Assembly (NCBI GenBank): GCA_028015205.1
Contig: CM051521.1
Location: 104,446,513 to 104,510,512, forward strand
Reading direction: 5' to 3'
Length of the DNA stretch: 64,000 nt
From: Mytilisepta virgata
Taxonomy: Eukaryota > Mollusca > Bivalvia > Mytilida > Mytilidae
Of the stretch, positions 36,915-49,700 are shown piece after piece (the first letter of the stretch is position 1; the number at the start of each line of letters is the position of its first letter). The notes beneath the pieces were generated by a model. The model was not told where the DNA came from. It saw only the letters and a list, made by a program, of their open reading frames with translations, and ran no database searches. A program made the position numbers and the translations under genes.

Positions 36915-39835
36915 AATGAAGATAGATTTTTTAAAAGCTTTTCTCTACCTACAGAGAGCACATAGAAATGCTAGCTTGAAGGGGTATTTTTATGAGAGAG
37001 ACAAATTCTTTGAAAATAGTTTGGTATTCTACAAGGCTTAATCTGTTAAATGAAAGGAAAAAAAAACAAATACTGGCAGTGTAGATCTACAGATTATTGT
37101 GCAAGAAATTCAAAGAATAAAAACGAATCATGATAATTCAATTTTTCAATAATACACTTATCACAGTCCCTAATCATACGTTGATCAAAAACTAGTGATA
37201 AATTAGGAACATCTTTTTTTTTATAGTTGAAACTAAATCATAGAAACCCCAAAAAAAAAATGATACGATCGTATCATTGGGATTAAAAGTTTCAAAATGT
37301 ATCACAAAACCGGCGATCCAAGTAAACCCGCCATACCAAAAATACTCCAAATTCATTGATCTTCGAGGTAGATGTATGACATCTTCAGTCTATAATGTAC
37401 CACAAAATAAAATAATTGACTTTTAAAATATGGCAAATAAGTTGAAAGATATCAGCAAATGTAAAGGTGAAAAAGTCGATAAGTCACAGAAAATTTAGAT
37501 AATTAACACGATATATACAGAACTCGCATAAGTCATCACTGCAATGAAATGGGATGAAATATGTAAAAGAAATTCTTAGTCCAGACCCCCCCCCCCTCCT
37601 CAAAGTGATAACAATTAAAACTTCGATTTGCTAAGAATAAGAATATGACTCGGGGATTAGATAGTATATGTCATCATTTTGGAAGTGTACAAATAGACGA
37701 ATAGAAAGAACTGATTAAAAGTTTCAACAGAAAAGATGACTTAATTTCTGAACGGCAATGTTTCGATATAGATTATTTGAATGGTATCGAAAAAATTCAA
37801 AATTAATCAGGACAATGAGAAAGTTTTATGTTTTTATTACTGCAGAAGAATCTCACAATGTAAATTGTATTTAAACTGAGCTCTAGTTTGTACAATACAG
37901 CAGCAATCCAAAGAGATGGCCAATCCGTACAAAATTTTCAGTCTCAAAGAGTCGTAGTTCCATTTTATTTTTTGCAATTACAATACAGCAACGAATACCA
38001 CTCATCACATAAAACTGCAGTCTTAAAAGAGAAATATTTTTAAATAGTAATAATTTTTATCTTTTAGACCACTGAAGTTTATGCATTGTTTTTCAAGATT
38101 AATTACTTTTTTGTACATTTAGAATTGCTTTCAACTTGTTCTTAGTTACCAACAACACAATTATTTTAAATTAGTTTTAAAGAACATTTTCTTATTAAAA
38201 AGATATTTTTGGCTCTTTTATAAACTGATTAAACTAATTTCTTTGAAACATTTGAATTATTTTAGTAAGAACGCTTGTCAACTATTTTCCTTTTTTCACA
38301 CATTGCAATATGTTATTAGATCAGAACATTGACGAAGTCATCTTTGACAAACAGTGGATGGTTTCGTTGAACCACTGAAACATGATTGATGAGTAGATTA
38401 TTTTTTATCTTTCTTTGGAACAGGCTTTCCACAGAGTGAGAGGAACTGTCATGCCCCAAGCAATATTGTTTTTCAATGTCCTTTGGCAAACCTGAAAATT
38501 TCTTTAACAGGTGAACAAATTGGCATTAATGTCTTTGCGACTTCTTTTTAATGAGATGAATATATTTTTTTTCATCATGCGGCTTTACAAAAAGTGAGTT
38601 ATACTGTAATACAGAACAATTGGTCGTATGTAGTATCCAACAACAGACCGTAGTGACCGTTAAAGAAGCATGACAGCAGGTGAGAATTATATGATGAAGT
38701 TGAGAATGGAAGTTAAATTTTGAATTAAATTCTCCAGAAGGAAAACGGTGAAATCTCCTAAACTTCGTTGACTAGGATATGGAAACTTATTTTGTTGAAT
38801 ATTGGTTCCATAATCTTCCTTCGATAAAAAAATAGATTCTTCAAGAACCATAGGGCTGTTTGAAATAAAAACGTGAAACTACATGTGTTAATACATTGTG
38901 TAACACTGTACGAATTTTCCGTGTCAGAAGTTCCGGAATTTGGATACTTGCTTTAATGTATTTTATTTGTTTTAATTTTTTATTTTTATTTCTAACAATA
39001 TATTACTATGAATTCTTTGACCATTTCAGTGGCACAATTATAAATTTACCTGTAAAATAAGTACCTTTTTGAAATATGAAAAGCCGCTCAAATGACAAAA
39101 CTGAAAATCCTCCCAAATGAAATGCGTCTTTGCCAAGGAAAGAGTTATTGGCGAAAATGTATATTTGGAGATGTCCAGTAATATTGAAACGTTTAAAAAA
39201 TATAGGTGATGAAAAATAACGTTGATTAATGTTGACGGAATTTTTCCTATCATTCCCGGCATAATGTTTTTTAAAATCGCCTGTCAAGAATTTCTTATTC
39301 AACATTAAAGACAGAAATATGACATTGGATGTATCAGTTACCCTATAAGAGTATCAAAATACAATTATGTTTTTTTTTACTGTTTAACCTGTGTAGCATA
39401 TGCAACTGCTAAATAGGAGAACAGATCTCAATAAAGCTTTAATTCGAGGAACCGTATATAAGGTCGTGTGGCATTTGTATGAACTCTTTGTACTTTTACC
39501 CTGGTCCACAATCTGTATGTATGATAATTACAAAAAATAGGCCATGGCATTTGCTTGTTCATATCTTTTTTCATATATTGAGTATGGTAATATATGTAAC
39601 TAACAATATTATCAAGTCAAACCTCAGAGTGATTTAACATTAGTAGCAACTTCGAAATTTGCATACATAAAGGCAACAGGATTGTTTACAGTGTAATATT
39701 ATTGCGTTAAAGAGGTTTTCAAGCTTATTAGGAATAATGAAGCGAACACAGCAAGTCGGTGGCGACGACGAAATGGTTAGCGTTTTGATTGCATTTTTGG
39801 TATTCCACTGTTCTTTTCATTAGCCAAAAGGGCAT
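36915..39835. other. intergenic, nothing recognised
   Basis: AT-rich. A perfect 16-bp palindrome TGATACGATCGTATCA lies at about 37261-37276. Two overlapping minus frames at 39006-39305 are in different frames and unsupported. Confidence 0.4.
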
Positions 39836-39839
39836 GGCA

Positions 39840-40335
39840 TGATTTGGCCCCCCTGAATTCCAAAATAAAAAATTAATGAAAAATTTACTCTCAGTTATCA
39901 TTAAGTACTCTTAAAATTTTACATTTTAAGGAACATGTCTTGTTTTCAACCAGAAATGTCTGTAGTAGCGGAAATATGCTGTCAAAGATGGCCAATTGTG
40001 AAGAAATCAATGAAAAAACCCAAATTTCATTCATTTTTTTTAAACTTTTAATTAAAAGTTTGATATGAACAACAGCCTTGTCAAAAAGATGTTTCACTGA
40101 AACGTGTATTTATGCAAGACAAACATTATATTAAAAAATCTTTTTCGGCAAGGCTGTTGCTCATAGTTGTTTTGACCAATCTCTACTGTGAAAAACTCAA
40201 TTTTCTTCAAATCAGACGTTGATGCATCATGGGAATGAATTTTGTATAATGATTGATAGATTGTGAAAGTTCGATCATTATACAATAAAAATGATACAAA
40301 TTCGAATCTGAAGTCCTAATTTTAATTTTCCATGT
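39840..40335 (+). repeat. dispersed repeat family C, longest copy
   Basis: It matches 33840-34210 in its first part and 57340-57620 in its second (GATGCATCATGGGAA, TTTTGTATAATGATTGATAG, ATTATACAATAAAAATGATA). It contains the same hairpin insert at 40067-40162. Confidence 0.75.
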
Positions 40336-41264
40336 CAGATGGGGGGGGGGGGGGGAGAACTAATGGATGAAATCAGATCATCTTTTATGACAAGCGATGG
40401 ATGCATACCAGGAGATGTTTAACCTTCTGTCGAATCTGGTGTCATTCTGTTTCCATGATGACATTAGCTACAAAACGACAGCACATGAACCATAATTGAT
40501 TAATCAAGGACCAACAACATGGTTTTTGAATAACTGTTTATGAGTTTTGTAATTATAATGTTAGAATTTTTATGGTAAAGTAAATTCACTTTGCGTGATG
40601 GCATGCGTACGTTTAACATAAGTAAGAAAAATATCTGTAACACTAAGAACATGTATTTATCCTTTACTCAAAAACCCAGCAAAGTTGTTAATGAAGAAAT
40701 CTCTTAATATACCGGAAATATTCGGCCATTTAAAAATCCATTTTATTTCCTTTCCACAGTTGTGTGACGTCATTTTGGTCTGAAGTTTTATAATTGGCAG
40801 AGATAAAGTTCGTTGGATGTCTGTAAATTTGACAGCTATTAATTAGATTGAAATGTATGATATGCAAAATAAGTCTAATGAAGAAGTGAACCAGCTGTTT
40901 TAGATAACTATAAGGAACTATCCTCGAAAATTGGAATAATATATACAGCAGTCTTTTAATTGGTCGTTAAAACTAAGCGGTACTGTTTGTTATTTCATTG
41001 TGTATATAGCTTTGTTTATGCCATGCAAAAAGCCAAAAGTTCATGATTCGGAAAAAAATTATGCCGATTAACGAGTTATCGAATATAACAGTTTTAAGAA
41101 TGTGTTTTCATAGTTTATATACATGTATTGTTTAGATTATTTATTTAGTAACGTTAGAATGATCTTTCGGAAATAAACGCTTGTCCTAGCTTTCATTTCC
41201 AACCTATTGTATTCAGTGATCTATTAAAAACATGCCATTTGAAGGGCACTTTTCTCGTTGGTGC

Positions 41265-41690
41265 AAATAAACAACAGGAAAGGTCAAAAATGACATACCA
41301 ATCAATTAAAGCAACCCAGCTGACAGAACTCTGGACAAAATAACATAAAAGAGTACAAAACACAAACATAAAAGAGAGTCAGGATAGTCTAACTTCGCAC
41401 AGACACTGAACAGTGGTGAGGTTAATCCGGTTTTATGAGTACCCCCCACGCCCCCGCCCCTTATCTATCCTGACACTCTGGCGTATAAAACACACTATAA
41501 AAACCAATACAGTATGATTACCAACAAGGTGATCCTTGCTAGAAATACAAAATTATAATTATAATTTAGATAACAGGGTCAGAAATGTGCTCGTTGTAAC
41601 TGTAAAACTAGCTAAGCCTCTCATAGCTGAAGATCGCATACTGTTGCTCTACTGTCTCGTTTTCTTTACTTTTTATATACACTAGTAATT
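41265..41690 (-). repeat. composite repeat A plus A2, near full length
   Basis: Family A in reverse (41265-41493) runs directly into A2 (41515-41690) through TATAAAACACACTATAAAAA. The 46 kb copy has the same junction in the opposite orientation, so this is one element of about 430 bp. It contains the AGTCAGGATAGTC and CTGACACTCTGG blocks. Confidence 0.65.
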
Positions 41691-41759
41691 TTTTGGTTCT
41701 TCGAACAAATCGTTCTATTGGTTAAGGCTAAGGTTAAGGTTTTGAAAAGCGGGTTATAT

Positions 41760-42540
41760 AGTATTCGTTGTGTCCGCCCGTCCGTCCGTTCGTCCGACCT
41801 TTGTATCCGCAACTCCTCCTAAACTACTGAATGGAATTTGATGAAACTTTCAGAGAATCTTCATCTCATGATGGGATTGTGAACCTGCTATTTTAGAATT
41901 TGATCGGACTAATTTTTGGGGTTTCCCATAGAAAAACATGGACTTTGACTTTCAATGTGATAGGGGTACCATGATGCCATCCGCAACTCCTCCTAAACCA
42001 TTGAATGGAATTTGATGAAACTTTCAGAGGATCTTTATTACATGATTCTGTAGTGCACCTCCTATTTTAGATTTTGATTTGACCAACATTTGGGGTTTCC
42101 CATACCAACACATGGACGTTGCCATTCATTTTGATAGGGGTTCCAGTAGGCCATTCGTAACTCCTCTTAAACCACTGAATGGAATTTGATGAAACTTTAA
42201 GAGAATCTGTTTTACATGATGCTATATTGCACCTCCTGTTTTAGATTTTGATCTGACCAACATTTGGGGTTTTCCATACCAAAACATGGACATTGCCATT
42301 CCTTGTGATAGGGGGTACCAGTATGCCATCCGCAACTCCTCCTAAACCAACAAATGGAATTTGATGAAACTTTCAGAGGATCTTTATTACATGATGCTGT
42401 AGTGCACCTCCTATTTTAGATTTTGATCTGACCAATTTTAAGGGTCTCATATAGCAAAACATGGACTTTGTTATTCATTGTGATTTCCTTTCATGTATCT
42501 TATGTAAGGCGGGTGTATCAAGTAGCGAGCTTTGCTCACA
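41760..42540 (+). repeat. tandem array, four units of about 173-177 bp
   Basis: CCGCAACTCCTCCTAAAC-type starts occur near 41805, 41978, 42150 (diverged) and 42327. Each unit has AATGGAATTTGATGAAACTTT, GATCTTTATTACATGAT-like and TTTGGGGTTTCCCATA. A GTCCGCCCGTCCGTCCGTT run precedes unit 1. The layout recalls the 7.2 and 32.2 kb elements. Confidence 0.85.
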
Positions 42541-42849
42541 GTATTTCTAGTTTTGTCTTAAGTTGCTGGTGCACAAAGTTTAGATAAATGCACTTAAATA
42601 CAATGTACTCGATTTCTTGCGTAAAATGCAAATTTCCTTCAATATCATTAAGTATGGTCTAAACCAAATCGTTGGAACATCAAAACATTCAATATATATA
42701 ATATATAATACAATACAATAAAATAAAATATTGTAATAAATAAAATCAAGACACATTAAAAAGGTAGTGAAAATCAAGCTGTAGTAAATATAGGTACCGA
42801 GTGTTGACATAAACAAATATAACGTTTGGATTTGTTTCCTGTATTAGCT

Positions 42850-43130
42850 ACATGTAATAAATTCTTTGATACCAATTTCGCTGCAGTAGATGTGCACATT
42901 TCGTCCATTTACGACTCATCAGGCCTTAAATATTGAAAATCGAAACAACGATTTAAAAATTTGAAAACAATATTACAAAATTCCAAAATAAGGATTAACC
43001 CACAACAATCTAAGGACAGAGCTATCCATGATAGAGACAGTCCTTAGTTTTACCAAAATTTAATATTTTTTAACAGTTAATTTCCGGCTAGTATCGAAAT
43101 ACTAGCAACTGAGCTGGTGATACCCTTAAA
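42850..43130 (-). repeat. family D repeat with hammerhead-like core
   Basis: It shares with 53920-54210 the blocks CTAAGGACAGAGCTAT, CCTTAGT, ATACTAGCAACTGAGCT and, on the minus strand, CTGATGAGTCGTA. It lies just past the receptor's poly(A) signal. Confidence 0.75.
42880..42922 (-). ncRNA. hammerhead ribozyme-like core, probably decayed
   Basis: The minus strand reads CTGATGA, GTC/GAC stem II with a 7-nt loop, GAAA, then TGT and GCA separated by a loop as a possible stem III. The expected U before the cleavage base is replaced (GCAGC), so self-cleavage is unlikely. Stem I is not verified. Confidence 0.5.
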
Positions 43131-43466
43131 ATGAGTATTCAAACAAATTAAATGAATCCATATTATCTTCAGTTACATTTCACACCTCACTGAAACGGAC
43201 ACTTTGATGGGGTCTCATTGACGTTTCAGGACAGAAATCCTTATGTCACTGCCGATTTATGAGTTAACATTGCTAGTTCTTTAGTTTGGTGTTGCTCTGT
43301 TCCAATTCCTTTTTGTTGCTATGTTTTTACATTCTTTTAGTTATATGTATAGTATTTGTGTAACTATTCTAAAGAATTAGCCTTGTCCGTGGATTTTTAT
43401 CTTGGGAACTTTACTTTGAATTATTGCATCTTTAGTGTTTTGTCGAAATTTCAATGGAAATGAAAT

Positions 43467-43472
43467 TTTATT
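43467..43472 (-). promoter_or_regulatory. candidate poly(A) signal of the GPCR gene
   Basis: AATAAA on the minus strand, 141 nt past the TAA, upstream of the family D repeat. Confidence 0.5.
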
Positions 43473-43612
43473 GTTGAGAAATGATATATTTATACTATAT
43501 CGAATAAATTAAAATCATCCGTAACAAATCTGTGAATAGTCTACACTATTTCTGTCAAATATTTACTGTAAACAGAGGTGTATGATCAGTTTCTGTTACA
43601 TTACAATATGGC

Positions 43613-43701
43613 TTATATCTGGTCACTGTTGGTTGTCTCCTCGCATATCGTCATTTGATGAGGTTGTTTAACCGAACCATTCCAAGCATCTTTTGATTTT
43701 C
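43613..43701 (-). CDS. GPCR last coding exon
   Basis: The acceptor TTGTTTTTTCAG completes the phase-1 Gly, then KSKDAWNGSVKQPHQ, MTICEETTNSDQI and TAA at 43615-43613. It fits in frame and phase with exon 45861-45992. Confidence 0.82.
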
Positions 43702-46700
43702 CTGAAAAAACAATCAATTGGAATACTAATCATAGGACAGGGTTAGCTTATTTACAAGCTTGGACATCGGCATCTGTTTTTGACAAGTGTCTGATTATTA
43801 TTGTATATTATATTGACAGGACATTAAATGACTCAAACAAGTCAGATAACAATAATCAGATAAACAAACAATACCATATTGAGACAATTCTTTGTTGTCT
43901 GAATTTTCCAATTTAGTGTGAACTGTAGGAACTTATTACGAGATAACTATACTCGTCAGACAAGTATTAATCAATTTCTCTTTGATCCGTCTTAAATTTA
44001 CGTTGTGATTTAACCATAAACGAAATTTCCATTGATTTTTTCAAAGAGGTTTACTATGAAAAAGAATTATCATAACAAATTATAGTAAAAAAATCATATC
44101 TGTTATAAAATATCACACTGATATTGCACCAAATGTAAGATGGCAATATGCGAGAAAAATTATTCTGAAAGTCGAAGCCCGAGGTACCCTGAGGTTCTTT
44201 GATGTGAAATGGCCCTTTTCAGTTTGGCTTGGTCCGTGGGACGCTAGAGATAACTCCATATAAAAAGCTAGGAAACATTGAGAGCACTATAACAATGTCA
44301 AGAAAACCTTGAATGTTTCACCTCTATTTTAAAAGGTTTTCACGGCAGAAAATAAATACATTAGTCGTATACATGTCAATGTCGATCCTGAGTTGTTCAT
44401 CATCCAATTCTGGCGTCAAAAGAAATTTGGACTAGGCTGTGAGTAGTTCATGTGTCTTATCTGGGTTTAATCCACCAATCAAAGGCCAGAGGCCTTTAAC
44501 TGTTGTAGATTCAATGAAAAAAGGTAAACTAAATGAATCATAATTCTGTTCCAATTTATATAATACAAATAATTCTAAAAGCAAATTTCACATAATATCC
44601 TTTGTTAAAAAGATCCAGCTGTTAAAGCAATCTTTGAATTAGTTCATTATATAATTCTGATGAGGGTCAAAAGTTTTTTGTACAAGGTTGGTGTATGGTA
44701 TTTTAATCATTTTTTGCTATATGGTTCTATGTTTAACTAATTTAACTGTGGCCCAGTTCTTGGCTCTGTCTTTGGATGGTTACTGGTTTTACCATATTGA
44801 CCTTCAATTGGTTTATCGTTTCGGATTTCTTCATTTCCGATTTAAAGCATTGATGATGAGATATATAATGTTGGAAAGGTTACCATGCAATGCATCAAAA
44901 TTGGTACTTGTTTTGCCAAATTTTGTTTCAAACCGACAAAGTTATTTTAAAAGTATAACTTTAGCCAGTTTCTTTCATGCTTCTGCGTCTAATTAAATTC
45001 TGTCTTGAACACCACTGGTGGTTCTCTTGTCATATTGGGTCCCACTATCCTATCGAAAGAAAAAGTTTTAAGCAACTTTTCCAGTATTGTTTTAAAATTT
45101 TTGGTATCCTTCTTTGTTGCATTTATTATCGCATAACAACATTCTATAAAGCAATTATATTATATTGTATCTGGTTAGACCGATGCTACTTTGACTTCCA
45201 AAGTTTTTACTATTAGCTGCAGCTGTGTCAGATCTTTATATAAAACTAGAATTTGTGCAGATCGTATAGAAAATTGATACTGTGATACAGTTATTATTCG
45301 TGGTACATCAATTTTTGTGGATTTCATGGAAAACAAATTCCACGAATTTAATATTTTTCCCCCTCTGTTATTATTCTTTTGAGAACTCTAAATTTCTGTC
45401 GTTTCCTTTCTATTAGAAGGATATAGTGTGGAATACATGCAGAACAAATTACCCCGATGTGAAATAACAATATTACTGTTCTCGATTTGAAGATTAACAT
45501 TTTGGATTATTGATTCCCCTTAGCACAATCTTGGCCTTGAGCACTGCTAATGGGACATCATTTATTTAATTATTCTTATAATATTATTTTGAAAAGAGGA
45601 AACATTCAAATTTCAAGTTAGAAAAAAAAAATTAATTCAAGAAATCGCTCGCTGAACGTTCGGTTTTGGCAAGAATAAAAAAGGTTTGCTTCATATTTGA
45701 GAGGAGAGAAATCTTTCTAAGTTTTAGTTCTGTCTTTAAAAATTTGGTTTAAACGTCTTGTTCACTGCTTCATGTAAAGGCTGAGTTAACTTTTAACATC
45801 ATCCATATCGATAGGAAACAGATTGGACCATCTGTACATATAAGAATTACTAATACGTACCATTCAGAGTGAATGATGATTCTTCTTTGAATATTCTGCC
45901 CTTCGACAGGCTTGTAATATTGGTAGAACTGTCGTCCAATCTGGACAAACTTGTATATCTCTTCTTATAACAACCGAACATTTGTTTGAATCCTGCAAAT
46001 ACCAATATAAGTGATAAAATTCCACATTCTCGATCATTTCATATTGAAGTCTGTTTCGGATTCTTAGTCATTATGAGAATTTATTGTTGTTCTTACCCAA
46101 TAAATTTAATTTTTCAAGAAGATAAATACATTGAAAATTACTATCTGTAAACCTCGGTTTGTGGAAAGACGTAAAGCTCCATGACGAGATAGGATTTATC
46201 CATTCATGGGAGTGTTTTTTCTGATTTTTTCGTTTAATAGAGTGACTTTATGCGACTACCAGCTGCGAGAGCCTAAGCTATTTTTACTGTTAAAACGACC
46301 ACATGCTAACCCTGCTATCTAAATTACTTTCAAACTCTTGCAGTTGTGGTAATCGCTCACCTTTTTGACAATCATACTGTATTGGCTTTTATAGTAGGGT
46401 ATGTTCTATACACCAGAGTGTCAGGATAGACGAGGGTAGGTATGGGTACCCAAAAATCGGTTTAACCCCACCACTTTTCATTAGCTGTGTCAACTCAAAC
46501 TATCCTGACTCTTGTGTTTATGTTTGTGTTTTGTGCTCTTTACTGTTATCCATTTTGTTATTTAGTTATGACTGGTTACCAGATGCAATTACATGTAGCA
46601 AAGTAGTAACTAACACAATTGATCTTACCTTATTTTATTGCATCATAACTTCCAGAGAAACAGTTATTTTGTCGATTGTATTTTCAATGTAAAGGAGGAT

Positions 46701-49700
46701 AACTCTAGTTCCGACATTTTCTTAAATTTTTCATCCCAAGTTATACCAAATATGCACAAAATGAATGAAAAATATCTTAAAATAATGGTTTTACGAATTT
46801 TAGGATAGGCTAAAGCTAAAAAAATTCCAAATTTATTATTTTCAATTTATCATGGCATATATTTTTCTATTTGAAATTCCCAATTCAGAATATTTTAATG
46901 TATAAAAATACAACTTTTACAAAACATTATTGTAATTATTGTGTTTGCTTGACAACTCAACAACATCAATTAACCAACAAAAAATTATTCGACTACTATT
47001 TAGACATTCAAATATCAAAAATTCATTCTAAGAACCGAGGTTTCCAGACAGTAGTTTTCATGGTCCAAGATTTTTTAATTCTCTAATCTGTCCAAAACAT
47101 ACTTTGTCGATTAACTAATTTGAATGTCTAGACATTACATGCTTCAAAAGGAAACTCGCTGTTTCAATTGTCAGCTCTCTCTTGTGTTAACGTGCATTTT
47201 CGTGATCAATATAACAACATTGAACAAGTCGGACATATCTATAAAAGTTCACCAAAATACATGTAGTAGCAATCCTGTAAGTCGGTGTTTTAGGTGGAGT
47301 TATAGTATTGACTATTGGACATATGCAGCGTATAAATTGTAGTTCGATTGTTTATTTATTTGGTGTCATCTTTTTCAAAAAGCCTCACATAAACTTCTAG
47401 AGGGTTAGAGGTATAATAACAATCTGATGCAAGTTATTTAAGACTATTTACAGGCATATTTCAACGAATCATATCTCATCAATAATGTTCATGGCAACAT
47501 CTGTAGAAAGTTTACACTGTATATTGCACAATGCATTTCAATAGTCTCCATGGTAACACTAGACGTTTCCTTACTAGTAGCATAAAATCACATTAAATAT
47601 AAACAGATTAGATTATGTAAATGATACATGTCAAAATCTTATGTGCCGTATATGTGATTCAATGAATCTTTGGCAGTTCCGGGTTGTCACTGTTTTGTTG
47701 TATGCATTGCAATTACATCATTAAACATAAAACTAGATACTACTGTCAGGTCTTCCTGTTTTAAAGCATAAAACAGAAATGTCGATCAATCAAATCTGAC
47801 ACGCAGTATATCATATTTGGTGGCCACAATTTTCTTCTTATAATAAATAGGTCTTCAATTCATATTATTTCGGAATATTCATATCTTATTGTAATGCGTT
47901 TTTTTTTCCTTTTTGTATTATATAAGTCAATTAAAACGATGGGAGAAAGTGTTGTAAGTTACACAGGTCATGTGACGGTTCTTAAAAGTATTTTCAGAGA
48001 ATTTACGAATGGATCTGTCCAGAACCGTAATGATTACCAAAGTATTCGAAAACACAGATATCATTAATCATCTTTTATTTTTTATCAGAGTCGATTATAC
48101 CTCTTTATAACACTCAATCATTGACAATAATAAACAATAACAAGATAATTGTTATAATTGTGTGATAAAACTAAGGTTTTAGAAATATAGGGGATACGTA
48201 TGATTAAGTTGCAAATTTACGGAAAGTATTGATATTAACTTACCCTTTTTAAAGTTATCGTTAAAGCCAGCGTATATCATTGGATTTATAGAACTGTTGG
48301 CAAAGGCTAGGGAATGAGCGAAGAAACTCAGCTGTTCATACCAGTTTTTCAGCTAAAAAAGAATAGTAGTTAAATTGACGAATTATCGAAATGAAAAAAA
48401 ATCTGTCTCAGGGTAAGTACTTAATTCATGCGTTTATTAAAACAGGTGGCTTAATATAAAGAAGGGGGAAAGTGAAATTATTGAAACGGTATATTTGGTG
48501 TAAATTTAGGCATTTCCAAGGTGATAATTGGACACGAGTATATCTCTCCGATTTAGAGACTTGAATTTTTAGGAAACCGATATGAACCGATTTAAAGAAT
48601 GTATAACCATGCGAATCTTGCATGCTAATCGTAAAAACATAGTTACAGCTCATGCCCACTTTTCAACTGTATACCTGTAATTCGTCTTTAGATCTGTACT
48701 CCGCATATAAAACGGTGAACTGCAGTGGCATCCAGCATACAGCAAACACAATCATAATAAACATCAAAGTTAAAACAATCTGGAGAAGAAAACATAAAAA
48801 GCTTAAATACAAGATCGATTTATAAAAAAATCAGTAAAAAACGCATCTGCCATAAAAAATTTTCTAAGAGATTGTTTCGGAAATGAAAAACAAATTTCAG
48901 CACATCCCTAGAGAAAATTTTGTGAAGAAAGACGAAATATACAATCTAAAATTAAAGATAGATCATTTTATGGCATGTTTACTTTTGTTCATATTTTTAG
49001 TCTCGCTAAGCAAATCAGTTTTTATATATAATATTGGGACCAAATGAAAATACGTATATTTAAGGATTTCACTACCGATTTTAATTGTTTGTGCTTATAC
49101 ACTGAAGTTTTTTTTTTTTAAAAATCGATAACAGTACCGTTAAAAATTAAAAAATCCTTCCACAGGGACAAGGTAAAATCATTAGCAGACACACCTCCCA
49201 TAATTTTTATAAGCATGAATCCTAAACAAATATATTCTTTTATTTGGCCTAATATATTCGACTATAATTCGTGATCAAACATTGGAAACAGGTACAGGTT
49301 TTTAGTCTTTTTGTGGTTTATCATTGGTATTTTTTTGAGTGCATATTTGGTTTCAGTGGAACTCCTTTCAATAAAGAGTCTCGCAGAGCCTTGCAGAGCT
49401 TGTTTGCCAGTGTAAACAAACATACAGTGTTGAAGCTGCATAACGATCTGTCCTGTCCTATTTGTATTCTCTTTCTGGATTGTTGTCTTATCGATGTTTA
49501 TCATTTAGTTTCTCATTCAACAGAGTTGGGACATTAAAAAGGAATCATAAACGTAGAGCTGACCGACCATGTGTTAGGTCGTTCATTTATCTTATACCAA
49601 CAGCTGGCATCTTTATCTCTTCCAAATAAAAGCTAATAATAGTAAATTGATGCCTAATGAAACTTACTTCAAATACGTATTGGCTTCTTACTTTCAAATG

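Noticed and set aside
37261..37276. Perfect 16-bp palindrome TGATACGATCGTATCA
   Set aside because: Short enough for chance in 64 kb and without flanking structure.
44688..45216. Plus-strand frames of 102 and 79 codons in tandem
   Set aside because: Antisense within a GPCR intron, with T-rich hydrophobic bias and no recognisable motif or splice logic.
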